Source: Pantoea rwandensis
GTDB taxonomy: Bacteria > Pseudomonadota > Gammaproteobacteria > Enterobacterales > Enterobacteriaceae
Reading direction: 5' to 3'
NCBI RefSeq assembly: GCF_002095475.1
Contig: NZ_MLFR01000026.1
Location: forward strand, 1 to 64,000
DNA: 64,000 nucleotides
A model generated the notes under the pieces. That model was given only the letters and a program-made list of their open reading frames with translations. It did no database searches and had not been told where the DNA came from. Shown here piece after piece: positions 52,295 through 61,545 of the stretch. Position 1 is the stretch's first letter; every line of letters starts with the position of its first letter. Both the position numbers and the translations under genes were made by a program.

Positions 52295-53287
52295 ATGAAC
52301 CAGAATACGCTGAAAGTTAACGAGTTACATGAAGATGCGGAATTCGAGGAGAACGGAGCTGAGGTTTTTGATGAGAAGGCTCTCGTTGAGAACGAACCTA
52401 GTGATAGCGAAGTAGCTGAAGAAGAGCTGTTGTCACAGGGTGCGACGCAACGCGTTTTGGATGCGACGCAGCTTTACCTTGGTGAGATCGGTTACTCTCC
52501 ACTACTGACGGCGGAAGAAGAAGTGTTCTTCGCTCGTCGTGCTCTACGTGGTGACATTCCTTCTCGCCGCCGCATGATTGAAAGTAATTTACGCTTGGTA
52601 GTGAAGATTGCCCGTCGCTACAGCAATCGTGGTCTGGCACTGTTGGATCTGATTGAAGAGGGTAATCTCGGCTTGATTCGTGCCGTGGAGAAGTTTGACC
52701 CAGAACGTGGGTTCCGTTTCTCGACCTATGCTACCTGGTGGATTCGTCAAACGATTGAACGGGCGATCATGAATCAAACCCGAACCATTCGTCTGCCGAT
52801 CCACATCGTTAAAGAGTTGAATGTTTACCTGCGTACCGCGCGTGAGCTTTCGCACAAGCTTGATCATGAGCCAAGTGCTGAAGAGATCGCTGAGCAGTTA
52901 GACAAGCCGGTTGATGACGTAAGCCGTATGCTGCGTCTCAACGAGCGTATTACTTCGGTTGATACACCGCTCGGTGGAGATTCCGAAAAAGCGCTGCTGG
53001 ATATCCTGGCCGATGAGAAAGACAATGGCCCGGAAGACACCACGCAGGACGATGATATGAAACAAAGCATCGTTAAGTGGTTGTTTGAATTGAATGCCAA
53101 GCAGCGTGAAGTGCTGGCGCGTCGTTTCGGTCTGTTAGGCTATGAAGCGGCAACGCTGGAAGATGTAGGCCGTGAAATCGGGTTGACCCGTGAACGTGTC
53201 CGTCAGATTCAGGTTGAAGGTCTGCGCCGTCTGCGTGAAATTTTGCAGACTCAGGGCCTTAATATTGAAGCACTGTTTCGTGAATAA
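52295..53287 (+). CDS. rpoS: RNA polymerase sigma factor RpoS (sigma38)
   Basis: Master regulator of the general stress and stationary-phase response. Length 330 aa, full, with no truncation of the kind common in laboratory strains. Region 1.2 (DATQLYLGEIGYSPLL), 2.1-2.4 (RRMIESNLRLVVKIARRY, DLIEEGNLGLIRAVEKFDPE, FSTYATWWIRQTIERAIM), 3 and 4.2 (TLEDVGREIGLTRERVRQIQ) are intact, including the Lys173-type site used for RssB recognition (IVKELNVYL). Preceded by GTAGGAG; followed by a strong terminator. Confidence 0.98.
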   Translation: MNQNTLKVNELHEDAEFEENGAEVFDEKALVENEPSDSEVAEEELLSQGATQRVLDATQLYLGEIGYSPLLTAEEEVFFARRALRGDIPSRRRMIESNLRLVVKIARRYSNRGLALLDLIEEGNLGLIRAVEKFDPERGFRFSTYATWWIRQTIERAIMNQTRTIRLPIHIVKELNVYLRTARELSHKLDHEPSAEEIAEQLDKPVDDVSRMLRLNERITSVDTPLGGDSEKALLDILADEKDNGPEDTTQDDDMKQSIVKWLFELNAKQREVLARRFGLLGYEAATLEDVGREIGLTRERVRQIQVEGLRRLREILQTQGLNIEALFRE

Positions 53288-53302
53288 GCCTTAACCGGCA
53301 AT

Positions 53303-53337
53303 AAAAAAACGGTGACCCTTGGGTCACCGTTTTTTTA
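53303..53337. terminator. rpoS rho-independent terminator
   Basis: AAAAAAACGGTGACCC, a TTG loop and GGGTCACCGTTTTTTT form a perfect stem with A- and T-runs on either side, so it can act on both strands and separates rpoS from convergent mutS. Confidence 0.95.
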
Positions 53338-53400
53338 TGTACGCGATCTGGATGTTACGCTAATGAGCGGCGTCATTGCTCGCCGCTCATTAGTCATAAA

Positions 53401-55943
53401 CTAGACCAATGTTTTAAGGCGGTAAATCCATTCCAGTGCTTGCTTCGGCGTCAGGCTATCCGGGTCAAGCGCTTCCAGTGCATCGACCGCGGGTGAGGTC
53501 TCTGCCACTAACAGCTGCATTTGTGAGCCTTCCACGGTGGAGGTCGCAGAATTGCCAGACAATGCCTCCAGCTCCTTCAGCTTATTGCGCGCACGTTTAA
53601 TCACATCCTTCGGCACCCCCGCCAGCGCTGCGACAGCCAAGCCGTAACTCTTGCTGGCTGCACCATCTTGTACGCTGTGCATAAAGGCAATGGTATCACC
53701 ATGCTCGACTGCATCCAGGTGAACATTCACCACGCCTTCCATTTTCTCTGGCAGAGTGGTGAGTTCAAAGTAGTGTGTCGCAAACAGCGTCATGGCTTTG
53801 ATGCGATTGGCCAGACTTTCTGCACAGGCCCACGCCAGTGACAGGCCGTCATAGGTTGAAGTACCGCGTCCAATCTCATCCATCAACACCAGACTATTTT
53901 CGGTGGCGTTATGCAGAATGTTGGCTGTTTCCGTCATCTCAACCATAAAGGTTGAACGTCCAGAAGCCAGGTCATCGGCCGCGCCAACGCGTGTGAAGAT
54001 ACGGTCAATAGGGCCGATCACCGTCTCCTCTGCTGGTACATAACTGCCAATCCATGCCATAAGCGCGATAAGCGCAGTTTGGCGCATATAGGTACTTTTA
54101 CCGCCCATGTTAGGGCCGGTAATAATCAGCATGCGACGCTGGTGAGAAAGCGACAAGGGGTTAGCAATGAACGGTTCTTTTAACACCTGTTCTACCACCG
54201 GATGGCGTCCAGCCGTGATACGGATTCCAGCTTTTTCCTGCAATACAGGACGGCAATAATTTAACGTCCAAGCCCTCTCCGCGAGGTTTGCCAACACATC
54301 CAACTCCGCTAGCGCAGCAGCACTGAGTTGCAGTGCTTCAAGGTGTGGCATTAAACGATCCAGCAATTCCTCATAAAGCCCTTTTTCCAGCGCCAGCGCT
54401 TTGCCTTTTGAGGTCAGAACTTTATCTTCATACTCTTTAAGTTCTGGAATGATGTAGCGTTCGGCATTCTTCAACGTCTGACGGCGCACATAATGAATTG
54501 GCACCTGATGGCTCTGACCACGGCTAACCTGAATGTAGTAGCCATGAATGGCGTTAAAACCGACTTTTAGGGTATCTAGACCCAGTTTTTCACGCTCACG
54601 GATTTCCAGACGATCGAGATAATCAGTGGCACCATCAGCGAGCGCGCGCCACTCATCCAGTTCGGCATTGTAACCTGGTGCTATCACGCCACCGTCACGA
54701 ACCAGCACCGGCGGCGACTCAATCACCGCTTGCTCAAGCAGCTCGCGTAATTCAGTGAAATCCCCCATCTGCGCGCGAAGATTGCTCAGCTGAGTGGCTT
54801 CCACTTCCTCAAGCTGCTGATTAAGCTCGGGTAACTGCTGGAAGGCATGGCGCATACGCGCCAAATCACGCGGGCGAGCGGTGCGCAGCGCCAGACGCGC
54901 CAGAATACGCTCGAGGTCACCGACCTGACGCAGCACCGGCTGCAGTTCTTGGCTAAGCGATTGCAGTTCGGCAATCGACTCCTGTCGACGACCGATCGTG
55001 GTGACATCACGCAGCGGCATATGCAGCCAGCGTTTCAGCATACGGCTGCCCATCGGCGTGACGGTTTTATCCAACACCGCCGCTAGCGTATTTTCGATCC
55101 CACCCGCGAGGTTCTGGGTAATCTCCAGATTACGACGGGTTGCCGCATCCATGATGACGCTATCCTGCTGACGCTCCATGCTTAGCGAACGGATATGTGG
55201 CAAGGAGGTGCGCTGTGTGTCTTTGACATACTGCAGTAGACAACCCGCTGCGCGCAGTGCCAGATGTGCCTGCTCAACACCAAAACCGCTGAGGTCACGC
55301 GTACCAAATTGCAGATTCAATTGCTGGCGGGCGGTGTCGATTTCATATTCCCACAGCGGGCGGCGGCGCAGGCCACGACGCTGATCAATCAACGCCATAG
55401 CCTGAAGATCTTCAGGGTAGAGCAGCTCAGCCGGATTGGTACGCTGCAGTTCTGCTGCCATGGTCTCTTGGTCAGCAGGTTCACTGAGGCGAAAGCGCCC
55501 GGAGCTGATATCCAGTGTGGCATAGCCAAAACCGCGCTGGCTCTGGAAGATGGCCGCAAGCAGGTTATCCTGACGCTCTTGCAACAGCGCCTCATCACTG
55601 ATGGTGCCGGGCGCACAATGCGAACGACTTTACGTTCTACTGGGCCTTTGCTCAGTGCCGGGTCGCCAATCTGCTCGCAGATCGCGACAGATTCACCGAG
55701 CTGTACCAGCTTCGCCAGATAGCCTTCAACCGCGTGGTAAGGCACACCCGCCATGGGAATGGGTTCACCGGCTGATGCGCCGCGTTTGGTGAGTGAGATC
55801 TCAAGCAGCTGTGAAGCACGTCTGGCGTCGTCATAGAACAGCTCGTAAAAATCGCCCATGCGATAAAACAGCAGGATGTCGGGATGGTCGGCCTTTAGGC
55901 GCAGATATTGCTGCATCATGGGCGTATGGCCTGTAAAGTCCAT
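53401..55943 (-). pseudogene. mutS: DNA mismatch repair protein MutS, frameshifted near the N-terminus
   Basis: ATPase that recognises mispairs and starts methyl-directed repair. The start at 55943 (MDFTGHTPMMQQYL) follows AAAGGAG. The mismatch-reading motif GDFYELF, the P-loop GPNMGGKST, DEIGRGTSTYDG (Walker B) and ATHYFELT are intact. The frame breaks on the minus strand between 55614 and 55613: after RKVVRIV one A is missing, which would give TPGTISDEALLQERQ and a full protein of 847 aa. As written, translation from 55943 would switch to a nonsense tail (RPAPSVMRRC) and lose the ATPase. A start at TTG 55584 would lack the mismatch-binding domain. Real loss would make the strain a mutator; a sequencing error is equally possible. 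Confidence 0.92.
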
Positions 55944-56310
55944 TTGCGCTGCTCCTTTCATCTCGTTTTCACTCAAAGTTGACTCTTTTGATTATTATCA
56001 GCCGGATCTTGCCAGCCAGCTTGTTGCGTTATCCTGTAGGCGGACAACCAAAGTACAGATGTTAACATTTTTGCCCGATGACCTTCATCCGCCAGCGAGG
56101 GTTTCTGGCTGCCGACCTTAACAAATTGCGATAAGGGGTAAAAAGTAAAATTTCGTGATAAAGCTTAAGTGCAGAGCTGTTTCGCAAATTTGTGCTGCAA
56201 CCCACTGAAATCGGCGAAAAGCGGCGGGATTTTAAGATATTACTCTGTATCCCACATGGATGAACGATTACCATGTGGGCTTCCGGTTTCATCTGGCTTA
56301 TGGATATCTA
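55944..56310. promoter_or_regulatory. mutS / mltB intergenic region with a strong hairpin
   Basis: The 367-bp gap between divergent mutS and mltB has no credible gene. At 56251-56279 it holds the perfect inverted repeat CCCACATGG-N11-CCATGTGGG, 31 bp upstream of the mltB start, hence probably in its leader or overlapping its promoter. Nothing else recognisable. Confidence 0.5.
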
Positions 56311-57393
56311 ATGCGTTTCAAGGTTGCTTTTCTTCCACTTATTGCCCTGCTTGCTGCCTGCAGCAGTAAGCCTGCACCCCAGCAGCAATCCGCCGTTGTG
56401 CCTGCACCCAAAGGTGGTTTTTTACTGGAACCTTCACACGCCGTTCAGCCGATGTTTGGCGATTTCGCCGGTAATCCGGCGGCTGAACAGTTTATTGATC
56501 AAATGGTGGCAAAACACGGTTTCAACCGCGACCAGTTGCATGCCGTGATTGGCCAGGCAAAGCGTCTGGACTACGTGCTGCGTTTGATGGATCAGCAGGC
56601 GCCAAGCTATACACCGCCAGCCGGACCTAATGGCGCGTGGATTCGCTATCGCAACAAATTTATCACGCCAGATAATGTGCAGAATGGTGTGGCGTTCTGG
56701 AACCAATACCAGGATGCATTGCAGCGCGCCCAGCAAGTTTATGGTGTTCCGCCTGAAATCATTGTCGGTATTATCGGTGTCGAAACGCGCTGGGGCCGGG
56801 TGATGGGTAAAACGCGTCTGCTGGATGCGCTGGCAACCTTATCCTTCAACTACCCTCGCCGTGCCGCTTATTTCAGCAGCGAGCTGGAAACCTTCTTGTT
56901 AATGGCGCGGACAGAACAGGATGATCCGTTGGATCTCCGCGGTTCCTTTGCTGGCGCGATGGGTTACGGCCAGTTTATGCCGTCTTCCTATAAACAGTAT
57001 GCGGTCGATTTTAACGGCGATGGTCATATTAACTTGTGGGATCCGGTGGATGCCATCGGTAGCGTCGCGAACTACTTTAAAGAGCACGGCTGGCGTGCGG
57101 GTGAGAATGTTGCGGTGCCTGCGAGCGGTCAAGCCCCAGGGCTGGACGATGGCTTCAAAACGCTCTATCCGGTTAATACGCTGATGGCCAGTGGTTTGAC
57201 GCCGCAAGGTTCACTGGATGGCAATAATCAGGCTAGTCTACTGCGCCTCGATCTTGGCACCAGCTATCAATATTGGTTTGGCTTGCCAAACTTCTACGTC
57301 ATCACACGTTATAACCACAGCACACACTATGCGATGGCCGTGTGGCAACTGGGTGAAGCCGTTGCGAAAGCGCGTCAGGGCAATATGCTTTAA
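56311..57393 (+). CDS. mltB: Membrane-bound lytic murein transglycosylase B
   Basis: Outer-membrane lipoprotein of 360 aa that cleaves peptidoglycan. Lipobox LLAAC with Cys at about residue 17. The catalytic Glu lies in GVETRWGRVMGKTRLLD (about residue 155), followed by GSFAGAMGYGQFMPSSYKQYAVD, the EF-hand-like calcium loop DFNGDGHINLWD and QYWFGLPNFYVITRYNHS. The ATG at 56311 gives the lipoprotein start; upstream residues have no signal character. In E. coli mltB is elsewhere (next to srlA), within the same 3-min region. Confidence 0.95.
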   Translation: MRFKVAFLPLIALLAACSSKPAPQQQSAVVPAPKGGFLLEPSHAVQPMFGDFAGNPAAEQFIDQMVAKHGFNRDQLHAVIGQAKRLDYVLRLMDQQAPSYTPPAGPNGAWIRYRNKFITPDNVQNGVAFWNQYQDALQRAQQVYGVPPEIIVGIIGVETRWGRVMGKTRLLDALATLSFNYPRRAAYFSSELETFLLMARTEQDDPLDLRGSFAGAMGYGQFMPSSYKQYAVDFNGDGHINLWDPVDAIGSVANYFKEHGWRAGENVAVPASGQAPGLDDGFKTLYPVNTLMASGLTPQGSLDGNNQASLLRLDLGTSYQYWFGLPNFYVITRYNHSTHYAMAVWQLGEAVAKARQGNML

Positions 57394-57479
57394 TGCTGTC
57401 CATGTAAAGTGTAAGGGTATAAGATGGCGCCCCTTTTGCGGTGCCATCTTCACCGTATGCTGACTTCTGAGGAACGCTT

Positions 57480-57812
57480 ATGACGACTTTACCTGCCTGT
57501 CCTGTATGCCAGGCTGATTATACCTGGCAAGACGGTGACAACCTGAACTGCCCATCTTGTGGCCATATTTGGTCAGCAGCAGATACCACAGCGGAAGGGC
57601 TGGTGGTACGTGATGCCAACGGCAATCTGTTGGCTGATGGCGACAGCGTGACGGTAGTTAAAGATCTCAAAGTGAAAGGCAGTTCTTCAACTCTGAAAAT
57701 CGGTACCAAAGTGAAAAGCATTCGCTTGGTCGAGGGTGACCATAATATCGATTGCAAAATTGATGGTTTTGGTCCGATGAAGCTGAAATCTGAATTTGTG
57801 AAAAAGAACTAA
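57480..57812 (+). CDS. yjdM: Zinc-ribbon protein YjdM (PhnA family)
   Basis: A 110-aa protein with an N-terminal zinc ribbon (CPVC at 8-11 and CPSC at about 25-28) and a C-terminal small beta domain (GDSVTVVKDLKVKGSS, VKSIRLVEGDHNIDC). Formerly called PhnA and linked to alkylphosphonate use, but its actual role is not established. It starts 86 bp after mltB with TGAGGAACGCTT before the ATG; convergent with the DapA-like gene. Confidence 0.92.
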   Translation: MTTLPACPVCQADYTWQDGDNLNCPSCGHIWSAADTTAEGLVVRDANGNLLADGDSVTVVKDLKVKGSSSTLKIGTKVKSIRLVEGDHNIDCKIDGFGPMKLKSEFVKKN

Positions 57813-57815
57813 TGG

Positions 57816-57840
57816 CAGGACGGCGCTTTTGGCCGTCCTG
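57816..57840. terminator. Hairpin between yjdM and the DapA-like gene
   Basis: CAGGACGGC, a loop with GCTTTTG and GCCGTCCTG form a perfect 9-bp stem in the gap of two convergent genes. U-runs are weak on the plus strand; on the minus strand TTCTTTTTC follows some way after it. Probably a bidirectional terminator. Confidence 0.65.
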
Positions 57841-57847
57841 TGCACCT

Positions 57848-58738
57848 TTACCCCAATAAGCGATCTACAGCCTCACACTGTTCCATGCTGAGTTCACCGC
57901 CAAAATTGCGTGAATGGTTGCTCATCGAATTAAACTTTCGTGCGACGGCGATTTTGATAGTGGTGACAAAATCATCGCCGATAGTGTAAATCGCCATAAG
58001 TTGACCAATACGTTGCTGAATCTGAGTCAGTTTTTCTAACTCTCTGGCACGCCATGCTTGCAGCGCCTCGGCAAAGAGCTCTGGCACAATATTGTTCAGC
58101 CCAGAAATAACCCCCGCCCCACCAGCCAGTAAGTTCGGCAGTAGATACTCGTCATAACCGGAAAGTACGCTGAAATCGCTGCGTACTTTTTTCGTTTCTT
58201 CAATCAAAGCCCGATTGTGCGACAGACAATCCATGGTGTCTTTAATGCCAATAAACTGTGGCAGTTCTGCTGCCAGTTCAGCAACCAGCGCCGGTGTTAA
58301 ATCGCAGCCAGTGCGCGCCGGGAAATTATAGGCAAACCACTTCCCACCTAATTGTTTATCCAGCGCCTTAAAGTAGCTGAGCAACTGCTTTTGCGTCTGG
58401 CCGTAATAGTAGGGCGGTAAAACCATTACCGCATCATAACCATTTTGCCAGGCGGCTTCGGCGAGTTGCACCATATCCGGAATGCAGGTGCTTGAGACAT
58501 TTGCCACCATGGTGAGCGGAGAGAGTTGACGTGCTTCGCGAATCAGTTGCAGCCTTTCTTGCTGAGTCAGCGAAGCAAATTCGCCAATGCTGCCCATCAA
58601 CAATAAGGTATCGATGCCCGATGTGCTCAGGCGCGCAAAATGGCGACCGAGTGCATCAATATCCAGCCTGTTGTTTTGATCAAAAGGGGTAACCGATGGG
58701 CACCAGATGCCCGTTAATAAAGGTTGTGCAGCCATCAC
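57848..58738 (-). CDS. Dihydrodipicolinate synthase / N-acetylneuraminate lyase family aldolase
   Basis: Class I aldolase-type TIM barrel of 296 aa. The Schiff-base lysine is in FIGIKDTMD (about residue 170), the catalytic Tyr in AYNFPARTG (about 142) and the substrate-carboxylate loop is GSIGEFASL, in place of GTTGE of true DapA. That loop and the lack of usual DapA neighbours suggest it is not the lysine enzyme, but an aldolase or dehydratase for a sugar acid or related keto acid. Substrate cannot be told. It stands alone, convergent with yjdM and divergent from tam; it is not in this place in E. coli. Confidence 0.85.
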   Translation of the reverse strand: MMAAQPLLTGIWCPSVTPFDQNNRLDIDALGRHFARLSTSGIDTLLLMGSIGEFASLTQQERLQLIREARQLSPLTMVANVSSTCIPDMVQLAEAAWQNGYDAVMVLPPYYYGQTQKQLLSYFKALDKQLGGKWFAYNFPARTGCDLTPALVAELAAELPQFIGIKDTMDCLSHNRALIEETKKVRSDFSVLSGYDEYLLPNLLAGGAGVISGLNNIVPELFAEALQAWRARELEKLTQIQQRIGQLMAIYTIGDDFVTTIKIAVARKFNSMSNHSRNFGGELSMEQCEAVDRLLG

Positions 58739-58900
58739 TCGCTCCTTGCTATAAAAATGAAACGTTGTTTTAACTTAATCATCCCGCTCAATTTGTACCA
58801 GTGAGTTAGCTTTAAAAGGTGAGGTATCGCACTTTTCTCTTCGCCTGATAAGACGAAAAGCAGTTAGTGTGATGCTCTTCAGACAGACAGGAGCGGTGAC

Positions 58901-59677
58901 ATGCAAGACTGGAATCCTCAACTTTATCGTCAGTTCGAATCGGAACGTACGCGACCCGCGCGTGAACTCTTAGATCGTATTCCCCCTATCCACGTGCATT
59001 TTGCCACTGACCTTGGTTGTGGGCCCGGCAACAGTACCGAACTACTGGCGCAAAAGTGGCCAGATGCGCAGGTTACCGGTATTGATAGCTCAGCAGCGAT
59101 GTTGGAGCAGGCTCAGGAACGACTGCCGTCTTGCGTTTTCCAGCAGGCGGATATTCGCCACTGGCAGCCATCTCAGCCGCAGCAGGTTATTTACGCCAAT
59201 GCTTCTTTACAGTGGTTGACTGACCACCAAACGCTACTGCCGCATCTGGTCAATCAACTGGATATCGGCGGCGCGCTGGCGGTGCAAATGCCTGATAACC
59301 TCGAAGAGCCTTCACATCGTCTGATGCGTGAAGTGGCAGCCAGTGAACGCTGGCAGTCGCATATTTCGGCGCAGGCAGCAGACCGTAAACGGCTGCTGAC
59401 TACCGAAGACTATTTTGATTTGCTGGGCGATGCAGGTTGCCAGGTGGATATTTGGCGTACGACCTACTATCACCCAATGGAGGATGCGCAGGGCATTATT
59501 ACCTGGCTGCGCGCTACCGGTTTGCGTCCTTTTCTCGCCACGTTGGATGAGACGCAGCAGGCTGAGTTCCTCAATGACTATTATCAGTCATTGCTCCCGG
59601 CTTATCCCTCTCGTCACAACGGTCAGGTTTTGCTGGCCTTCCCACGACTCTTTATGGTGGCAGTGAGAACTTGCTGA
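58901..59677 (+). CDS. tam: Trans-aconitate 2-methyltransferase
   Basis: SAM-dependent enzyme of 258 aa that esterifies trans-aconitate, a toxic by-product of the TCA cycle. Starts QDWNPQLYRQFESERTRPAR; SAM loop DLGCGPGNSTELL near residues 38-50, GIDSSAAMLEQAQ and the ANASLQWLTDH motif typical of Tam. The ATG follows CAGGAGCGG. It is followed by a hairpin and pncC. Confidence 0.92.
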   Translation: MQDWNPQLYRQFESERTRPARELLDRIPPIHVHFATDLGCGPGNSTELLAQKWPDAQVTGIDSSAAMLEQAQERLPSCVFQQADIRHWQPSQPQQVIYANASLQWLTDHQTLLPHLVNQLDIGGALAVQMPDNLEEPSHRLMREVAASERWQSHISAQAADRKRLLTTEDYFDLLGDAGCQVDIWRTTYYHPMEDAQGIITWLRATGLRPFLATLDETQQAEFLNDYYQSLLPAYPSRHNGQVLLAFPRLFMVAVRTC

Positions 59678-59704
59678 GTTCATCGGGAGCAGGGTCGCAA
59701 AATA

Positions 59705-59739
59705 GTGTGGCGGCGGTTGAAAAGGGCTTCCCGCCACAC
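59705..59739 (+). terminator. Possible terminator after tam
   Basis: GTGTGGCGG and CCGCCACAC make a perfect 9-bp stem with a loop of 17 bases; only a weak T-rich tail (ATTTATT) follows. Confidence 0.45.
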
Positions 59740-59779
59740 CATTTATTGCTAACGTGAAGCGCCATAACAGGAGAAGGCG

Positions 59780-60274
59780 ATGACCGACCAACAGTTGCAA
59801 CAGTTGATTTTTCGCATTGGTGAGCAGTTGAAAGCACGCCAGGCGACCGTAACAGCAGCCGAATCTTGTACCGGAGGCTGGATTGCGAAGGTCTTTACTG
59901 ATGTGAGTGGTAGCTCAGCCTGGTTTGATCGCGGATTTGTGACTTACAGTAATGAAGCGAAACAGCAGATGGTTGGAGTACAAGACGCGACGCTGGCGCA
60001 GTATGGTGCGGTGAGTGAGCAAACTGTGCGCGAAATGGCGCAAGGTGCTTGCCGCGCGGCGATGGCCGAATATGGCATCGCGGTCAGTGGTATTGCGGGC
60101 CCAGATGGCGGCTCGGCAGACAAGCCGGTTGGCACCGTTTGGTTTGCAATCGCAGGACCGGATGGACGCATCATTGCGCAGCGGCAAATTTTTGCCGGAG
60201 ATCGTGAAGCGGTACGCCGTCAGTCGGTTTGTTGGGCACTGCAAACGCTGCTTGATGAATTTCTGACAAATTAA
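59780..60274 (+). CDS. pncC: Nicotinamide-nucleotide amidohydrolase PncC
   Basis: Deamidates NMN to nicotinate mononucleotide, salvaging the by-product of the NAD-dependent DNA ligase. Stand-alone CinA C-terminal domain, 164 aa, with ESCTGGWIAK (catalytic Ser), FVTYSNEAKQQMVGV and GIAGPDGGSADKPVGTVW. Immediately upstream of recA, as in E. coli (formerly ygaD). Confidence 0.95.
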   Translation: MTDQQLQQLIFRIGEQLKARQATVTAAESCTGGWIAKVFTDVSGSSAWFDRGFVTYSNEAKQQMVGVQDATLAQYGAVSEQTVREMAQGACRAAMAEYGIAVSGIAGPDGGSADKPVGTVWFAIAGPDGRIIAQRQIFAGDREAVRRQSVCWALQTLLDEFLTN

Positions 60275-60276
60275 AC

Positions 60277-60304
60277 TTGATACTGTATGGTCATACAGTA
60301 TAAT
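60277..60304 (+). promoter_or_regulatory. recA promoter with LexA box
   Basis: TTGATA (60277-60282), 16 bp and TATAAT (60299-60304) form the promoter. The operator TACTGTATGGTCATACAGTA (60281-60300) is a 20-bp near-perfect palindrome with the CTGT-N8-ACAG core and overlaps the spacer, so LexA blocks polymerase. It differs from the E. coli recA box only in the middle. Confidence 0.96.
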
Positions 60305-60369
60305 TAGCGGCAACAGAACGAGCAGGCATACACTGATGTCGGCTTACCCAGCATGATTTAGGAGTGGAA

Positions 60370-61440
60370 ATGGCGATTGACGAGAACAAACAGAAAGCTT
60401 TAGCTGCCGCGCTGGGCCAGATTGAGAAACAATTTGGTAAAGGCTCGATCATGCGCTTGGGTGAAGACCGCTCAATGGATGTGGAAACCATTTCAACCGG
60501 TTCACTGTCGCTGGACATCGCGTTGGGCGCTGGCGGTTTGCCAATGGGCCGTATCGTTGAAATTTACGGACCAGAGTCTTCTGGTAAAACAACACTGACA
60601 CTGCAGGTTATTGCCGCTGCACAACGTAAAGGTAAAACCTGTGCCTTTATTGATGCTGAACACGCACTTGACCCGGTATACGCCAAAAAACTGGGCGTAG
60701 ATATCGATAACCTGCTGTGTTCACAGCCGGATACCGGTGAGCAGGCGCTGGAAATCTGTGATGCGCTGGCGCGCTCCGGTGCTGTTGATGTCATCATCGT
60801 TGACTCCGTGGCAGCTCTGACACCTAAAGCAGAAATCGAAGGTGAAATCGGTGATTCGCACATGGGTCTGGCCGCTCGTATGATGAGCCAGGCGATGCGT
60901 AAGCTGGCGGGTAACCTGAAGCAATCCAACACGCTGCTGATCTTCATCAACCAGATTCGTATGAAAATTGGCGTGATGTTTGGTAACCCAGAAACCACTA
61001 CCGGTGGTAACGCGCTGAAATTCTACGCTTCTGTCCGTCTTGATATCCGCCGTATCGGTGCGATCAAAGAGGGTGATGAAGTGGTGGGTAGTGAAACCCG
61101 CGTGAAAGTAGTGAAGAATAAAATTGCGGCACCGTTTAAGCAGGCTGAATTCCAGATCATGTACGGCGAAGGTATTAACACCTTTGGTGAGCTGGTGGAT
61201 CTCGGCGTGAAACACAAACTGGTTGAGAAAGCCGGTGCGTGGTACAGCTACAACGGTGAGAAGATTGGTCAAGGTAAAGCTAACTCGACTAACTTCCTGA
61301 AAGAGAACCCCGCTATCGCCAACGAAATCGATAAAAAGTTGCGTGATTTGCTGCTGACGGGGGCGACAGCAGGAGCCGCTGCAGCAGACACCCCTGCTGA
61401 TAAATACGAAGAAGCCAGCGAAACTAACGAAGATTTCTAA
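60370..61440 (+). CDS. recA: Recombinase RecA
   Basis: DNA strand-exchange ATPase and LexA coprotease. The ATG at 60370 (MAIDENKQKALAAAL) is the known start and is preceded by TTAGGAGTGG; an ATG two codons before is in frame. Length 356 aa. Walker A GPESSGKT at 67-74, Walker B VIIVDSVAALTP, loops L1 (SHMGLAARMMSQ) and L2 (GVMFGNPETTTGGNALKFY), ending in an acidic tail (ETNEDF). Repressed by LexA through the box upstream. Followed by a terminator through which some read-through to recX is usual. Confidence 0.98.
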   Translation: MAIDENKQKALAAALGQIEKQFGKGSIMRLGEDRSMDVETISTGSLSLDIALGAGGLPMGRIVEIYGPESSGKTTLTLQVIAAAQRKGKTCAFIDAEHALDPVYAKKLGVDIDNLLCSQPDTGEQALEICDALARSGAVDVIIVDSVAALTPKAEIEGEIGDSHMGLAARMMSQAMRKLAGNLKQSNTLLIFINQIRMKIGVMFGNPETTTGGNALKFYASVRLDIRRIGAIKEGDEVVGSETRVKVVKNKIAAPFKQAEFQIMYGEGINTFGELVDLGVKHKLVEKAGAWYSYNGEKIGQGKANSTNFLKENPAIANEIDKKLRDLLLTGATAGAAAADTPADKYEEASETNEDF

Positions 61441-61447
61441 AATACCC

Positions 61448-61477
61448 ACGGGAGCAGCGATGCTCCCGTTTGCTTTT
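61448..61477 (+). terminator. recA terminator
   Basis: CGGGAGCA, GCGA loop, TGCTCCCG and GTTTGCTTTT. In E. coli recX is expressed by partial read-through of the equivalent hairpin. Confidence 0.9.
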
Positions 61478-61545
61478 CCCCGTCCATACTTTCCCTCATC
61501 GCTTTCTTGCTTTACCCTGCGCAATAGTCAGAACAAGGTAAATCT

